Assembly (NCBI GenBank): GCA_029213065.1
Contig: JARGPH010000031.1
Coordinates: forward strand, 1-64,000
Direction: 5' to 3'
DNA length: 64,000 bases
Origin: Verrucomicrobiales bacterium
GTDB lineage: Bacteria > Verrucomicrobiota > Verrucomicrobiia > Verrucomicrobiales > DEV007
Shown: positions 52,108 through 59,669 of the stretch, one piece after another
Position numbering within the stretch: position 1 is the first letter of the stretch
Layout: every line of letters starts with the position of its first letter
The notes under the pieces: model-generated
Seen by the model: only the letters and a program-made list of their open reading frames with translations
Database searches by the model: none
Told to the model about the DNA's origin: nothing
Program-made: the position numbers and the translations under genes

Positions 52108-53430
52108 TCATCGGATTTGCCTGAAAAAGCGAGCTGTTACCGCAGCCGATTCTTCTGAAATTCCAGCTGCCGCGGCGCATTCGGGCCACGTTTCAAGGGC
52201 ATCCTGCACTGATTCGATCACGGTTTTCGCCCGTCGCGTTTTCAACCGGGCATGACGCCCCAGGGCAACGAGATCATCCAACTCGAAATCGTCCCGCTTT
52301 CCGTTCACGCTCATCTGATGCTGACCGGTCCAGGCCCCGTCCGGATTGTAGGAAAAAGTGACGTCGTAGGCGGGGGACAGCCGCCACTCACCCGCCTTGT
52401 TCATCAGAAACGCGATGTTCTTGGTGTGATCGTCCTGATTCCTCAAGAGGACATTGAAAACGGTCCGTCGAAACTGCTCCTCGAGCTGATCATCGGGCAA
52501 CCCCAGCTGCATCATGACCTGCAAGGCCTGCTCGTAACTGGTCGCGCCAGCCAAATTAAAATCGTAATGCGCCATCGCGCAGAGGCTTTGCATGTGAAGC
52601 TTCCTCCCCGTGAGGGTGCGATCAAAACGACGCGTCATGAAGTGTGCCCGCCCGCTTTCCCGGAGGAGACGACATTCGCTCATCTCGATTCCCGCCGCCT
52701 TTGCCATGAGATAGTATGCAAACTCGGTTTTTCCATACCCGAGCGGATCCGCGATTTCTTTGTCACGGTTCCCGGAAACGCCGTCGAATTTGATCAACCA
52801 GGGTTCGTATCCGGGGAGGTCTTTAATCTGGCCCGACCGAACCTCCCCCGTCTCGGGATGCCAGGCGACGACGGCTTTGGCCCGCGCACCGCCGGCGGAA
52901 GTTCCCACCTGAATGATCTCGCGCAACGCCTCCGCTTTTACCTCTGACCCATCATCAGGGTTAAGTTGAGTATGCAATACCGACTTTTCGGCCAAAGCCT
53001 CATTGGCGAGGCGCACGAGATTGGCGATCTCCAGCGGGGCCGAATCGGCGGTTCCGCTTTTGAGGACGGGATGAAATTCGAGCGCCCCCATGCCACGCTC
53101 CCCGATATAGCAGAGCCGCTCCACCGGACTGAACCCTTCAGGATTCCTCCCCTGTCCAGCAAGCCACTGATTGATCAGCAAATTTCCAAATCGATCGGGG
53201 AGCGAATCGCTCAGAAACCCGGGCAGCCCGTGAAAGGTCTCGCGCCTCAGCTCAGGGAATTCAAACACACCGGCCCGAAGCGGCATCGTCAAAGGCGAAG
53301 GCTCGATCCCGCTTTCAAGAAAGGGCCGGGCATACTCAAATCGCCCGATTTTATGGTCCTCATCCCAGGCAATCGCCCCGATGAGACGACCCCACATCCG
53401 GATCTCAGCGATGTCGACACGGCCGGCCAT
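52108..53430 (-). CDS. hipA: HipA-family serine/threonine kinase toxin
   Basis: 440 residues, usual for HipA. The N-terminal domain ('FHGLPGFLSDSLPDRFG', 'NQWLAGQGR', 'CYIGERGMGALEF') and kinase core are present. Motifs: G-rich loop 'VGTSAGGARAKA' (175-186; the family has P where the second A of ARA stands), 'PWLIKFDG', catalytic 'NQDDHTKN' (331-338) and 'SPAYDVT' (D356 for metal). HipA phosphorylates glutamyl-tRNA synthetase in E. coli, halting translation. hipB overlaps by one base (TGATG), so the two are coupled. The pair sits 50 bp upstream of gspF on the same strand. Confidence 0.93.
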   Translation of the reverse strand: MAGRVDIAEIRMWGRLIGAIAWDEDHKIGRFEYARPFLESGIEPSPLTMPLRAGVFEFPELRRETFHGLPGFLSDSLPDRFGNLLINQWLAGQGRNPEGFSPVERLCYIGERGMGALEFHPVLKSGTADSAPLEIANLVRLANEALAEKSVLHTQLNPDDGSEVKAEALREIIQVGTSAGGARAKAVVAWHPETGEVRSGQIKDLPGYEPWLIKFDGVSGNRDKEIADPLGYGKTEFAYYLMAKAAGIEMSECRLLRESGRAHFMTRRFDRTLTGRKLHMQSLCAMAHYDFNLAGATSYEQALQVMMQLGLPDDQLEEQFRRTVFNVLLRNQDDHTKNIAFLMNKAGEWRLSPAYDVTFSYNPDGAWTGQHQMSVNGKRDDFELDDLVALGRHARLKTRRAKTVIESVQDALETWPECAAAAGISEESAAVTARFFRQIR

Positions 53431-53786
53431 CAGTCATCCCACTCCCATTTCTCACTGGTTTCTTCGACGACACCACGGTCTCCCCGCTTGTGCTTTCCAC
53501 TGGCCCGCTGACGAACTTTTCCTTCCAGTTTCAACAGCTGCATCGGGCTCACCCCGGGATCGGGAAGAAAACTTTCGAGGGCAGCGAGCTTATTGAGCCC
53601 CCTCAAGACCGCAACCAAGGTGCCCAGTGTTCCACCAGCTCCGTTCTCGAGATTGGTAATCGTCTTACGTGAGACCCCGGCGCGCTTCGCCAACGCAGCC
53701 TGACTCAAGTTTTGATTCAAACGCTCCCTCTGAAGCCGATGCCCGATCTCAACGACTACGGCATCATCTGTATAGGCGCCTTTCAT
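53430..53786 (-). CDS. hipB: HipB-like HTH antitoxin
   Basis: 118 residues. An XRE-type helix-turn-helix lies at about 15-65 ('RLQRERLNQNLSQAALAKRAGVSRKTITNLENG', in parts), followed by 'GTLVAVLRGLNKLAALESFLP', the usual tail that contacts HipA, and a basic C-terminus. It binds its own operator and the HipA kinase, so both are autoregulated. GAGTAA/TTACTC words in the AT-rich DNA upstream (53802-53925) are candidate operators. Confidence 0.93.
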   Translation of the reverse strand: MKGAYTDDAVVVEIGHRLQRERLNQNLSQAALAKRAGVSRKTITNLENGAGGTLGTLVAVLRGLNKLAALESFLPDPGVSPMQLLKLEGKVRQRASGKHKRGDRGVVEETSEKWEWDD

Positions 53787-53801
53787 TTTCTTGGTAAAAA
53801 G

Positions 53802-53925
53802 TTACTCTAAAAAGCCAAAATTAGCAATTATGAGTAATTAGTTTTACATTGTTTTATTTTTAATGAGCAATAAATTACGCAAAAAGGCTTTAATTGGTAA
53901 TATTGAGTAAATTAAAACTCATTAA
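53802..53925. promoter_or_regulatory. AT-rich hipBA control region with repeated TTACTC/GAGTAA words
   Basis: The word TTACTC at 53802-53807 faces GAGTAA at 53832-53837, forming a spaced inverted repeat; another GAGTAA is at 53905-53910, with ACTCATTAAA next to it. The spacing and symmetry are what a dimeric HipB-like repressor would use. The whole 142-bp gap is very AT-rich, unlike the flanking genes. Confidence 0.5.
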
Positions 53926-53928
53926 ACC

Positions 53929-55365
53929 CTATGCGTTTACTTTCCATCCCGCCCGATAGTCGCGGCGGACCAATGGATCGAGATCAGGACGGTCTTTCAC
54001 GCTCATACTTTCAGCGTCCCATTTGAGCGTGTCACCCGGATTTCTCTGGGCAAGACAGCCGAGGAGAACCGTTTCGGTGAAAGGCCCTGAATGAGCAAAA
54101 TCAGATTGTCCCCGCTCGACCTTACCCTCAATCGCATCGGCCCATTCCTTATAATTATTCTCATCACGGGCACGAGGCACCGTGATTTCCGGAGAGGCAA
54201 AGCCATCAAACAAATGAGCGGGTTTCACAAACCAATCGCTCTTCCTCGCGAAATACATCTTCCCACGCTCACCGACGACGACGCTGCCATACTTCCGATA
54301 ATCAACGCCTTCGAGGATCGATTCAGGAGGCCGGTTGAACTCACCGGGAACAAAACGCCAGCCGTCACGATGAAATTCGGCTCCAATCTGCCCATCATAC
54401 CAATGCAGTTTCACCCCCTTGTCGGCAAAGTCGTAGGTAATGTTGGAATTGATCGGAGCAGAAATATCCGTGCCCCCGTTTTCGGTCGCCTCAATCGTCG
54501 TCGGCGCTCCCAAATCGAGCGCCCAATACGGCATGTCCATGATATGACAGGCCATATCACCCAGCGCCCCCGTTCCGTAATCCCACCATCCGCGCCACGC
54601 GAACGGGGCAATCTTTGCACTGTAATCGACCCACGGAGCCGGCCCGATCCACTGTTCCCAATCAATCCCCGCGGGAACAGGATCAGCCTCCGGAGCAGTT
54701 TCAAAACCCTGCGGCCAAATCGGCCGGTTCGTCCAGGTATGGACCTCTTTCACCTCACCGAGAATCCCCGCGCGGATCAATTCAACGGCGCGGCGCATGT
54801 GGTCATTGGCATGTGCCTGATTCCCCATCTGCGTTTTCACCCCCGTTTCGGCAGCCAAAGCCGTGAGGGTTCGCGCCTCCCAAATCGAATGCGTGAGCGG
54901 TTTCTGGCAATAGACGTGCTTCCCGGCCTTCATCGCGAGCATCGAGGCGTGAAAATGATGATGATCAGGAGTCGAGACCGTCACCGCGTCGATCTTGTCG
55001 CCCATGTCGGCAATCATCTCGCGGTAGTCCGTGTAAAATTTCGCGTCGGGATACTTGGAGCGAGCCTCCGAGATCGACTTCATCCTCGAGCGAATCGAAC
55101 CGGAATCGACCTTTCCCGATTCCAGCTTCTCAACATCAACGATATCAACAATCGCTGTCGGATGCATCCCCGCAGCCACTGCCCCGCTGATGTCAGCCTT
55201 TCCCTTACCTCCCGTTCCAATACCACCCAGTTGAATCCTCGAATTGGCTCCCCAGACATGAGAAGGGACAAACTGAAAACCAAAGGCCGAAGCCGCAGCC
55301 GTTTTCACGAAACGACGTCGAGTCGACGAACCTTCGGAAGGTGTTTTAGAAGAAGGTGAAATCAT
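53929..55365 (-). CDS. Tat-exported Gfo/Idh/MocA-family oxidoreductase
   Basis: 478 residues from the ATG at 55365; upstream residues in the open frame are not signal-like. A twin-arginine motif 'TRRRFVKTAAASAFG' shows export after folding, with cofactor. The NAD(P)-binding fold begins 'IQLGGIGTGGKGK' and continues 'AIVDIVDVE', 'ITVSTPDHHHFHASM'-type strand, and 'GKHVYCQKPLTHS', where the catalytic 'EKP' Lys motif is CQKP. The substrate domain has 'WAWRGWWDYGTGALGDMACHIMD'-like sequence. Exported members of this family in this phylum are thought to act on sugars or cyclitols; the substrate is unknown. A long frame on the opposite strand is a shadow. Confidence 0.9.
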   Translation of the reverse strand: MISPSSKTPSEGSSTRRRFVKTAAASAFGFQFVPSHVWGANSRIQLGGIGTGGKGKADISGAVAAGMHPTAIVDIVDVEKLESGKVDSGSIRSRMKSISEARSKYPDAKFYTDYREMIADMGDKIDAVTVSTPDHHHFHASMLAMKAGKHVYCQKPLTHSIWEARTLTALAAETGVKTQMGNQAHANDHMRRAVELIRAGILGEVKEVHTWTNRPIWPQGFETAPEADPVPAGIDWEQWIGPAPWVDYSAKIAPFAWRGWWDYGTGALGDMACHIMDMPYWALDLGAPTTIEATENGGTDISAPINSNITYDFADKGVKLHWYDGQIGAEFHRDGWRFVPGEFNRPPESILEGVDYRKYGSVVVGERGKMYFARKSDWFVKPAHLFDGFASPEITVPRARDENNYKEWADAIEGKVERGQSDFAHSGPFTETVLLGCLAQRNPGDTLKWDAESMSVKDRPDLDPLVRRDYRAGWKVNA

Positions 55366-55440
55366 GCCCGAATAGTGGCAGGCCACCATTCCCCGGTCGA
55401 TCACGCAATAAGGGAAATCCCCGGGAATTTCTCCCCGCAG

Positions 55441-55845
55441 CCTGTCCGATCGCACGTCACTCCAGTTGCGACCTCCGAAATCGGGAAGGAGTTTCCTTCC
55501 TCTACTCTCTATGAAACGACTCTACGCGAAGCACGCAATCCAAGTAGAGGCACGAGAATCGTGCCACCGTCACAGCCTATCCGATCGCACGTTCCTCCAG
55601 TTGCGACCTCCGAAATCGGGAAGGAGCTTCCTTCCTCTACTCTCTATGAAACGACTCTATGCGAAGCGCGCCCTCCGTAGCGGCACGAGAATCGTGCCAC
55701 CATCACAGCCTATCCGATCGCACGTCACTCCAGTTGCGACCTCCGTAATCAGGAAGGAGTTTCCTTCCTCTACTCTCTGAGAAACGACTTTAAGCAAAGC
55801 ACACCCTCCGTAGCCGCACGAGAATCGTGCCGACCACACAGCCTC
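55441..55845. repeat. Three tandem copies of a 134-bp element with two hairpins each
   Basis: Copies start at 55441, 55576 and 55709 (periods 135 and 133) with CCT(G/A)TCCGATCGCACGT. Each contains GGAAGG-AGTTT-CCTTCC (55484-55500 in copy 1) and the palindrome GGCACGA-GAA-TCGTGCC (55549-55565, 55682-55698; shorter at 55816-55830). Copies are highly alike, so the duplication is recent. The copies abut directly with no unique spacers, so this is not a CRISPR. It lies between the divergent oxidoreductase and ssb sides; no protein-coding signal. Confidence 0.9.
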
Positions 55846-55853
55846 CGCATCTC

Positions 55854-56255
55854 TCACCCTGCCGCATAGCCTGCGTGAGCCGGCTGCCCGCCCTGCACTC
55901 CCTGCATGTGCGCAGCCTCCTGCCCACCGCCCATGTACTGAACGCTTTCGGCCACGACCCGGAGCTTCGACCTCGATTGCCCCGACTGACTGTCCTTCCA
56001 CGTATCCAGCTGAAGCCGCCCTTCCACGAGAACACTGCGCCCCTTTTTGAGATACTTGACCGCATTCTCCGCATCCCGCCCCCAGACGATGACATCGACA
56101 AAAGTCGCCTCGTCCTGCTTCTGCCCGTTCTCCAGGGTCCGGGTTCGGTTCATCGCCATACCAAGCTCAGTTACCGAATTCTTATTTTTCGTCTGCCTCA
56201 GCTCAGGATCACGAGTGAGGTTGCCTACAAGTGTTACACGATTAAAACTACTCAT
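55854..56255 (-). CDS. ssb: Single-stranded DNA-binding protein
   Basis: 133 residues, shorter than E. coli Ssb (178). The OB fold is clear: 'SSFNRVTLVGNLTRDPELRQT', 'MAMNRTRT', 'FVDVIVWGRDAENAVKYLKKGRSVLVEGRL' (in parts) and 'LRVVAESVQYM'. The C-terminal tail is a Gly/Gln/Ala stretch that ends GYAAG and lacks the acidic DDDIPF tip that recruits repair partners, so it may be an auxiliary Ssb. A 14-base palindrome of the kind bound by Verrucomicrobia LexA stands 21 bases upstream, consistent with DNA-damage induction. Confidence 0.9.
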   Translation of the reverse strand: MSSFNRVTLVGNLTRDPELRQTKNKNSVTELGMAMNRTRTLENGQKQDEATFVDVIVWGRDAENAVKYLKKGRSVLVEGRLQLDTWKDSQSGQSRSKLRVVAESVQYMGGGQEAAHMQGVQGGQPAHAGYAAG

Positions 56256-56276
56256 AAGAACACATGTTACATGAAC

Positions 56277-56290
56277 TGTTCAGTAGAACA
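56277..56290. promoter_or_regulatory. Candidate LexA box of Verrucomicrobia type (TGTTC-N4-GAACA)
   Basis: TGTTCAGTAGAACA is a perfect 5-4-5 palindrome located 21 bases from the ssb start codon and 88 bases from the permease start. I recall TGTTC-N4-GAACA as the LexA-binding motif described for Verrucomicrobia. It overlaps a likely ssb promoter region. Whether it also controls the divergent permease gene is open. Confidence 0.7.
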
Positions 56291-56378
56291 ATCTTTTTCT
56301 CGATTTTTTTCCTACCTGTTTCAGGATTTGCGATACTGCCGACCGCTGCTTAAACTTTGAGGTCTCACGTTTCCCCTT

Positions 56379-57365
56379 ATGCAACCTGACGAACTCAGTC
56401 CCTTCACCGACTTTTGCTATCTGTTCCTCAGCATCATTCTCGAAGGTGCTCCTTTCATTCTTCTTGGAACCCTGATCTCCGGCTTTATCGACGCCTACCT
56501 TCCCGCGGGCCTGATTGACAAATGGCTTCCGAAAAACAAGCCGCTCGCGGTCATTCTGAGCGGCCTTCTCGGGGCGATTTTTCCCGTCTGCGAGTGTGCC
56601 GTCGTGCCGGTGATCCGGAGACTGATCCGGAAAGGGCTTCCCGTTTCCTGCGCGATCACCTACATGCTCTCCGCGCCGATCATCAACCCCATCGTGATCA
56701 TCAGCACAATGAAAGCCTTCTCCACCTCGGTGGGTCAGTTTTCGATTCGCCAGACGGAAACCGCCGTCGCATTCGGCCCCGGCTTCATGACCTCGAGCCG
56801 CCTCATCATCGCCTTCCTCGTCACCGTTGGTGTGGGTCTCGTCGTGCTGAAATTCCGCTCATCATCCATCCTCAAACCCGGCGTTCTTCCCAGAAACCTG
56901 AACAACCCCGCGAGCGACGACGACTCAGATCATGCTCACGGCCACAACCACGACCATGGAGATACAGGCCCCAACAAGCTCGTTCTTGCGATGCGGACAA
57001 CGATGCGGGACTTCATGGAGACCGCGATGTATTTCACGATAGGCGTGGCAATCACCGCCGTTTTCAAAGCCTACGTGACCCAGGATCTGATCCTTCTTTT
57101 CAATCAAAGCGAAGCCACCGGAATCGGCCTCATGATGGTTCTCGCCTTTGTTCTCAGCCTCTGCAGCACCTCCGATGCCTTCATCGCAGCCAACTTCCCC
57201 GTGCCGCAGTCTGCGAAACTCGCCTTCCTCATCTTCGGACCGATGATGGATGTGAAACTTGTTTTCATGTATCTCAGCGTCTTCAAATCGAAGTTCGTCA
57301 TCATCCTCGCAACCACACTTTTCTTCGTGATCGGCATCCTCAGTTACCTCTGGATCCGTCTCTAA
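56379..57365 (+). CDS. Membrane permease (COG0701 type) with His-rich loop
   Basis: 328 residues with about eight membrane helices. It matches the two-component permease family: 'EGAPFILLGTLISGFIDAYLP', 'GAIFPVCECAVVPVIRRLIRKGLP', 'TYMLSAPIINPIV', 'LCSTSDAFIAANFP' and 'GPMMDVKLVFMY', including the conserved Cys of 'CECAVVP' and 'CSTSDAF'. A short His-rich loop ('DHAHGHNHDHGD') in the middle probably binds metal. With the TIGR03943-like gene 18 bp downstream it forms a metal (likely zinc) transport or metallochaperone-linked pair. No Zur-like palindrome is obvious upstream. Confidence 0.88.
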   Translation: MQPDELSPFTDFCYLFLSIILEGAPFILLGTLISGFIDAYLPAGLIDKWLPKNKPLAVILSGLLGAIFPVCECAVVPVIRRLIRKGLPVSCAITYMLSAPIINPIVIISTMKAFSTSVGQFSIRQTETAVAFGPGFMTSSRLIIAFLVTVGVGLVVLKFRSSSILKPGVLPRNLNNPASDDDSDHAHGHNHDHGDTGPNKLVLAMRTTMRDFMETAMYFTIGVAITAVFKAYVTQDLILLFNQSEATGIGLMMVLAFVLSLCSTSDAFIAANFPVPQSAKLAFLIFGPMMDVKLVFMYLSVFKSKFVIILATTLFFVIGILSYLWIRL

Positions 57366-57383
57366 TCCCACCCCTGATTTCTC

Positions 57384-58562
57384 ATGAGAAAATTCCTTCA
57401 AAGCCTCGCGATCCTCACGCTCCTCATCTGGGGCGGGCTCTTCCTCTTTTTCTACCTCACCGGAAGAATTGAGAGACACCTCGATCCCAGCTTTCGCATC
57501 TACGCGCTGATCTCGGGAATAGGGATGATCCTCCTCGCGGCCTTCAATTTCATCAATCGCAAGGTAGATATCGGGGACTGCTGCCACGATCACGCACACG
57601 GGGATGACTGCGAACACAGCCAAACTCACGAACACCATCACGATCACTCACCTGGAGCAAAAACCTGTGATCACGCTCATTCACACGACCACAAGCACGG
57701 CGAAGACTGCGGTCACGATCACGGAGCACATGAGCACGATCACGAACATTCGAAAGACTGTGACCATGACGATCACTCCCACGGCGATGACGACCATGTC
57801 CACGCGCATGATCATGAAGAAACCACTTCCGGTCTCGCCTTTTCGCTGGCGGTGCTTCTCATCCCCGTTCTCATGGCGACCGGGATTTCCAAGGATAAAT
57901 TCAGCAGCGAATACCTCGCAAAGTGGGGAAAAATTGAACGCCAGATGATGCAAATGCGCATCGCCAAGGAACGGGAGGCAAAAGCCGCGACGATGAAAGT
58001 CGCCGAAACCGCTCCGAATCCTTATACCCGGGAAGGCATCGAAGGGACTGCCCCCGGCGCTGCCGACACCCCGCCGAATCCTGACGAACCCACTATCGGA
58101 ACAGACGCCGATGCGACCGCTGAAACCGAAGGCGGCGAAAATGAAGCCTGGGGCACCTTCACCCTCGAGGACCTCAAAAACATGGTTCCCCAGAGCGACA
58201 AAGGGGACTTTCTCCTCGATGTCCCGCAAATCTTCTACACCGCCGGAGACAAAGAACTCATGCAGGTAATGGAAGGCATCCCCATCGAAACGACCGCCCA
58301 GCTCATGGAGGAAACAATGAGCAACGCCAACGGACAGCGCCTCAAAGCCTTCCGACTCTTCATCGAGTGCTGCGCCGCCGATGCCCGCCCCCTTTCCATC
58401 CCTGTCGACTTTGGAAAAGCCCCGCCCGAATACACCGAAATGGGTTGGTATAAGCTCTTCGGAAAACTGCACTACGCGGAAGAGGACGGGGAAATTATTC
58501 CTCTCATCAATATCGAGCGCATCGAAGAAGCCCTCGAACCGACCGACGGGCTGCTCTACTAG
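57384..58562 (+). CDS. TIGR03943-like partner of the permease, strongly His-rich
   Basis: 392 residues. Two N-terminal membrane helices (about 7-25 and 38-55) precede a His/Asp/Cys-rich segment (about residues 66-150) with more than 35 His; then a third hydrophobic segment (about 158-170), an acidic linker, and a C-terminal domain with 'RLFIECCAADARPLSIPVDF' typical of the family, where the CCAADA Cys pair is conserved. Relatives occur next to COG0701 permeases and in Firmicutes respond to zinc limitation. The very long His stretch suggests metal capture or storage at the membrane face. The stop is at 58560-58562. Confidence 0.85.
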   Translation: MRKFLQSLAILTLLIWGGLFLFFYLTGRIERHLDPSFRIYALISGIGMILLAAFNFINRKVDIGDCCHDHAHGDDCEHSQTHEHHHDHSPGAKTCDHAHSHDHKHGEDCGHDHGAHEHDHEHSKDCDHDDHSHGDDDHVHAHDHEETTSGLAFSLAVLLIPVLMATGISKDKFSSEYLAKWGKIERQMMQMRIAKEREAKAATMKVAETAPNPYTREGIEGTAPGAADTPPNPDEPTIGTDADATAETEGGENEAWGTFTLEDLKNMVPQSDKGDFLLDVPQIFYTAGDKELMQVMEGIPIETTAQLMEETMSNANGQRLKAFRLFIECCAADARPLSIPVDFGKAPPEYTEMGWYKLFGKLHYAEEDGEIIPLINIERIEEALEPTDGLLY

Positions 58563-58954
58563 GCGCAGCTTCGCTATGCAGTAGGAAGGTAAGAAAGTCG
58601 TTCACACGGACCTCCTCGATCCCGGCAGAGCCCCTTTTTCTTTTTCCTAATCTTACTCTTAATCCGGGGATTGCCTGGCGGAAGACGCGAGGGCCTGCCT
58701 TGGAAAAAGATAAGGATAATGATAAGGAAATAGCGCTTCGCTAAGATCCCAATTCGCACGTGCCGAGTCCGAGCCCGCGATGCTGAAAGCATCAACCGGA
58801 ACAGGCCCGGATTCTAATCCGGGTTTTGTCGAAGATTTCGCTACCGCGGCCTGAAAGAACGCCCGAAACCCATCGATTCAGGGCAGTTGAAAAAATTCAA
58901 AAAATGGCGTAGGTTGCCGATACGGAATGTCGATTCCGCCAATTTTCCCAATAT
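58563..58954. other. Intergenic region upstream of tmRNA with hairpins
   Basis: No gene seen. It contains a pyrimidine-rich stretch (about 58625-58665) facing a GATAAG/GATAAT purine stretch (about 58707-58728), a GATGC-TGAAA-GCATC hairpin (58779-58793), and CCCGGATT-CT-AATCCGGG (58806-58823) followed by TTTT. The last is terminator-like on the plus strand, about 250 bases after the permease partner gene. Confidence 0.5.
58887..58915 (+). promoter_or_regulatory. Possible promoter of tmRNA
   Basis: TTGAAA at 58887-58892 (5 of 6 to the -35 consensus) is followed after 17 bases by TAGGTT at 58910-58915, a weak -10. It is 39 bases before the mature 5' end, which RNase P would trim. Confidence 0.3.
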
Positions 58955-59309
58955 GGGGGTGTACTGGTTTCGACTGACAGTTTGATAGATAAATTGCGTG
59001 TCGAGGTTGATCGGTTGGCCTCGTAAAAAGCCGATCAAAAAACAAATGCAAATAACGAACCTGAACTTGCGCTGGCTGCCTAATTAGGCAACCCGGGAAG
59101 TGGCCGACGCCGGCTGAGTCACTCCCGCTAATTTAGTCGGCTTAGTCTCCAGACGGGTGTCCGGTCTGAAAGATGAAAGGTTACAGGGCAACCGGAGTGA
59201 AGGAATTCTGTTGATCGAAGTCCCCACTGCTAAAGCAAAAGACCAACTATGCACGTAGAGGTTTATTGAGATGATTGTTAGGACAGGGGTTCAACTCCCC
59301 TCACCTCCA
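58955..59309 (+). ncRNA. ssrA: Transfer-messenger RNA
   Basis: 355 bases. The 5' end GGGGGTG pairs with CACCTCC near the 3' end (G3-U pair), with discriminator A59309 and no encoded CCA. Characteristic words: 'GTGTACTGGTTTCGACTGACAG' at the start (quoted in part: TACTGGTTTCGACTGACAG) and the T arm 'GGGGTTCAACTCCCC'. The tag frame begins at GCA 59048 and gives A-N-N-E-P-E-L-A-L-A-A before the TAA at 59081. The ending A-L-A-A fits ClpXP recognition. tmRNA rescues stalled ribosomes with SmpB, which is not in this window. Confidence 0.97.
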
Positions 59310-59344
59310 TTCTTCGCTCAAGCCGTAGGCGCCGAGCGAAGAAT
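59309..59344. repeat. 11-base-arm hairpin right after tmRNA
   Basis: ATTCTTCGCTC at 59309-59319 pairs with GAGCGAAGAAT at 59334-59344 around a 14-base loop. The second arm is partly repeated just downstream (GCGAAGAAT, near 59363). It may mark processing or termination; there is no long T tract. Confidence 0.6.
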
Positions 59345-59477
59345 GTCCTTCGTAGCTTCAGCGAAGAATGGACCGAGTCACATTTTAACGTAATTCGCGG
59401 CTTGAGCTTCAAATGGCAGGCCAACTTAAAGAAACCACAGGTTCCTGTTCGACCCACGACTCCTCACCCACCCATCA

Positions 59478-59669
59478 TTGCCCCGCTCCAAATTCACCTG
59501 CGTTTATCTTCTGCGTAGTGAATCTGACCCAACCAAAACCTGCGTAGGCGTCACCTCCGATCTCCGGAAACGGCTCGATGTCCACAACGCAGGGAAGGCG
59601 AAACACACCCCGAAATTTCGCCCCCGAAGTGATGGACAGCGATTAAAAAACTTGGTTTCCTCTTCGCCA
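59478..59669 (+). pseudogene. GIY-YIG nuclease N-terminal fragment, in frame with the next gene
   Basis: The frame from a TTG at 59478 encodes 'FTCVYLLRSESDPTKTCVGVTSDLRKRLDVHNAGKAKHTPKFRP' (cut here only for mention): the first about 45 residues of a small GIY-YIG family protein (YhbQ-like), with C-V-Y replacing Y-V-Y and C-V-G replacing Y-V-G, so both signature Tyr residues are affected. The second half, with the catalytic Glu, is missing. The frame runs on into the PQQ-propeller gene, so it could make a fusion, but a separate start at 59670 with its own signal peptide is more likely. Confidence 0.6.

Noticed and set aside
54091-55359. 422-residue open frame on the plus strand
   Set aside because: It is antisense to the Gfo/Idh/MocA gene; composition is Arg/His-rich and no family pattern is seen.
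55441-55845. CRISPR-like array
   Set aside because: Copies are 134 bp and directly adjacent, with no unique spacers and no cas genes.
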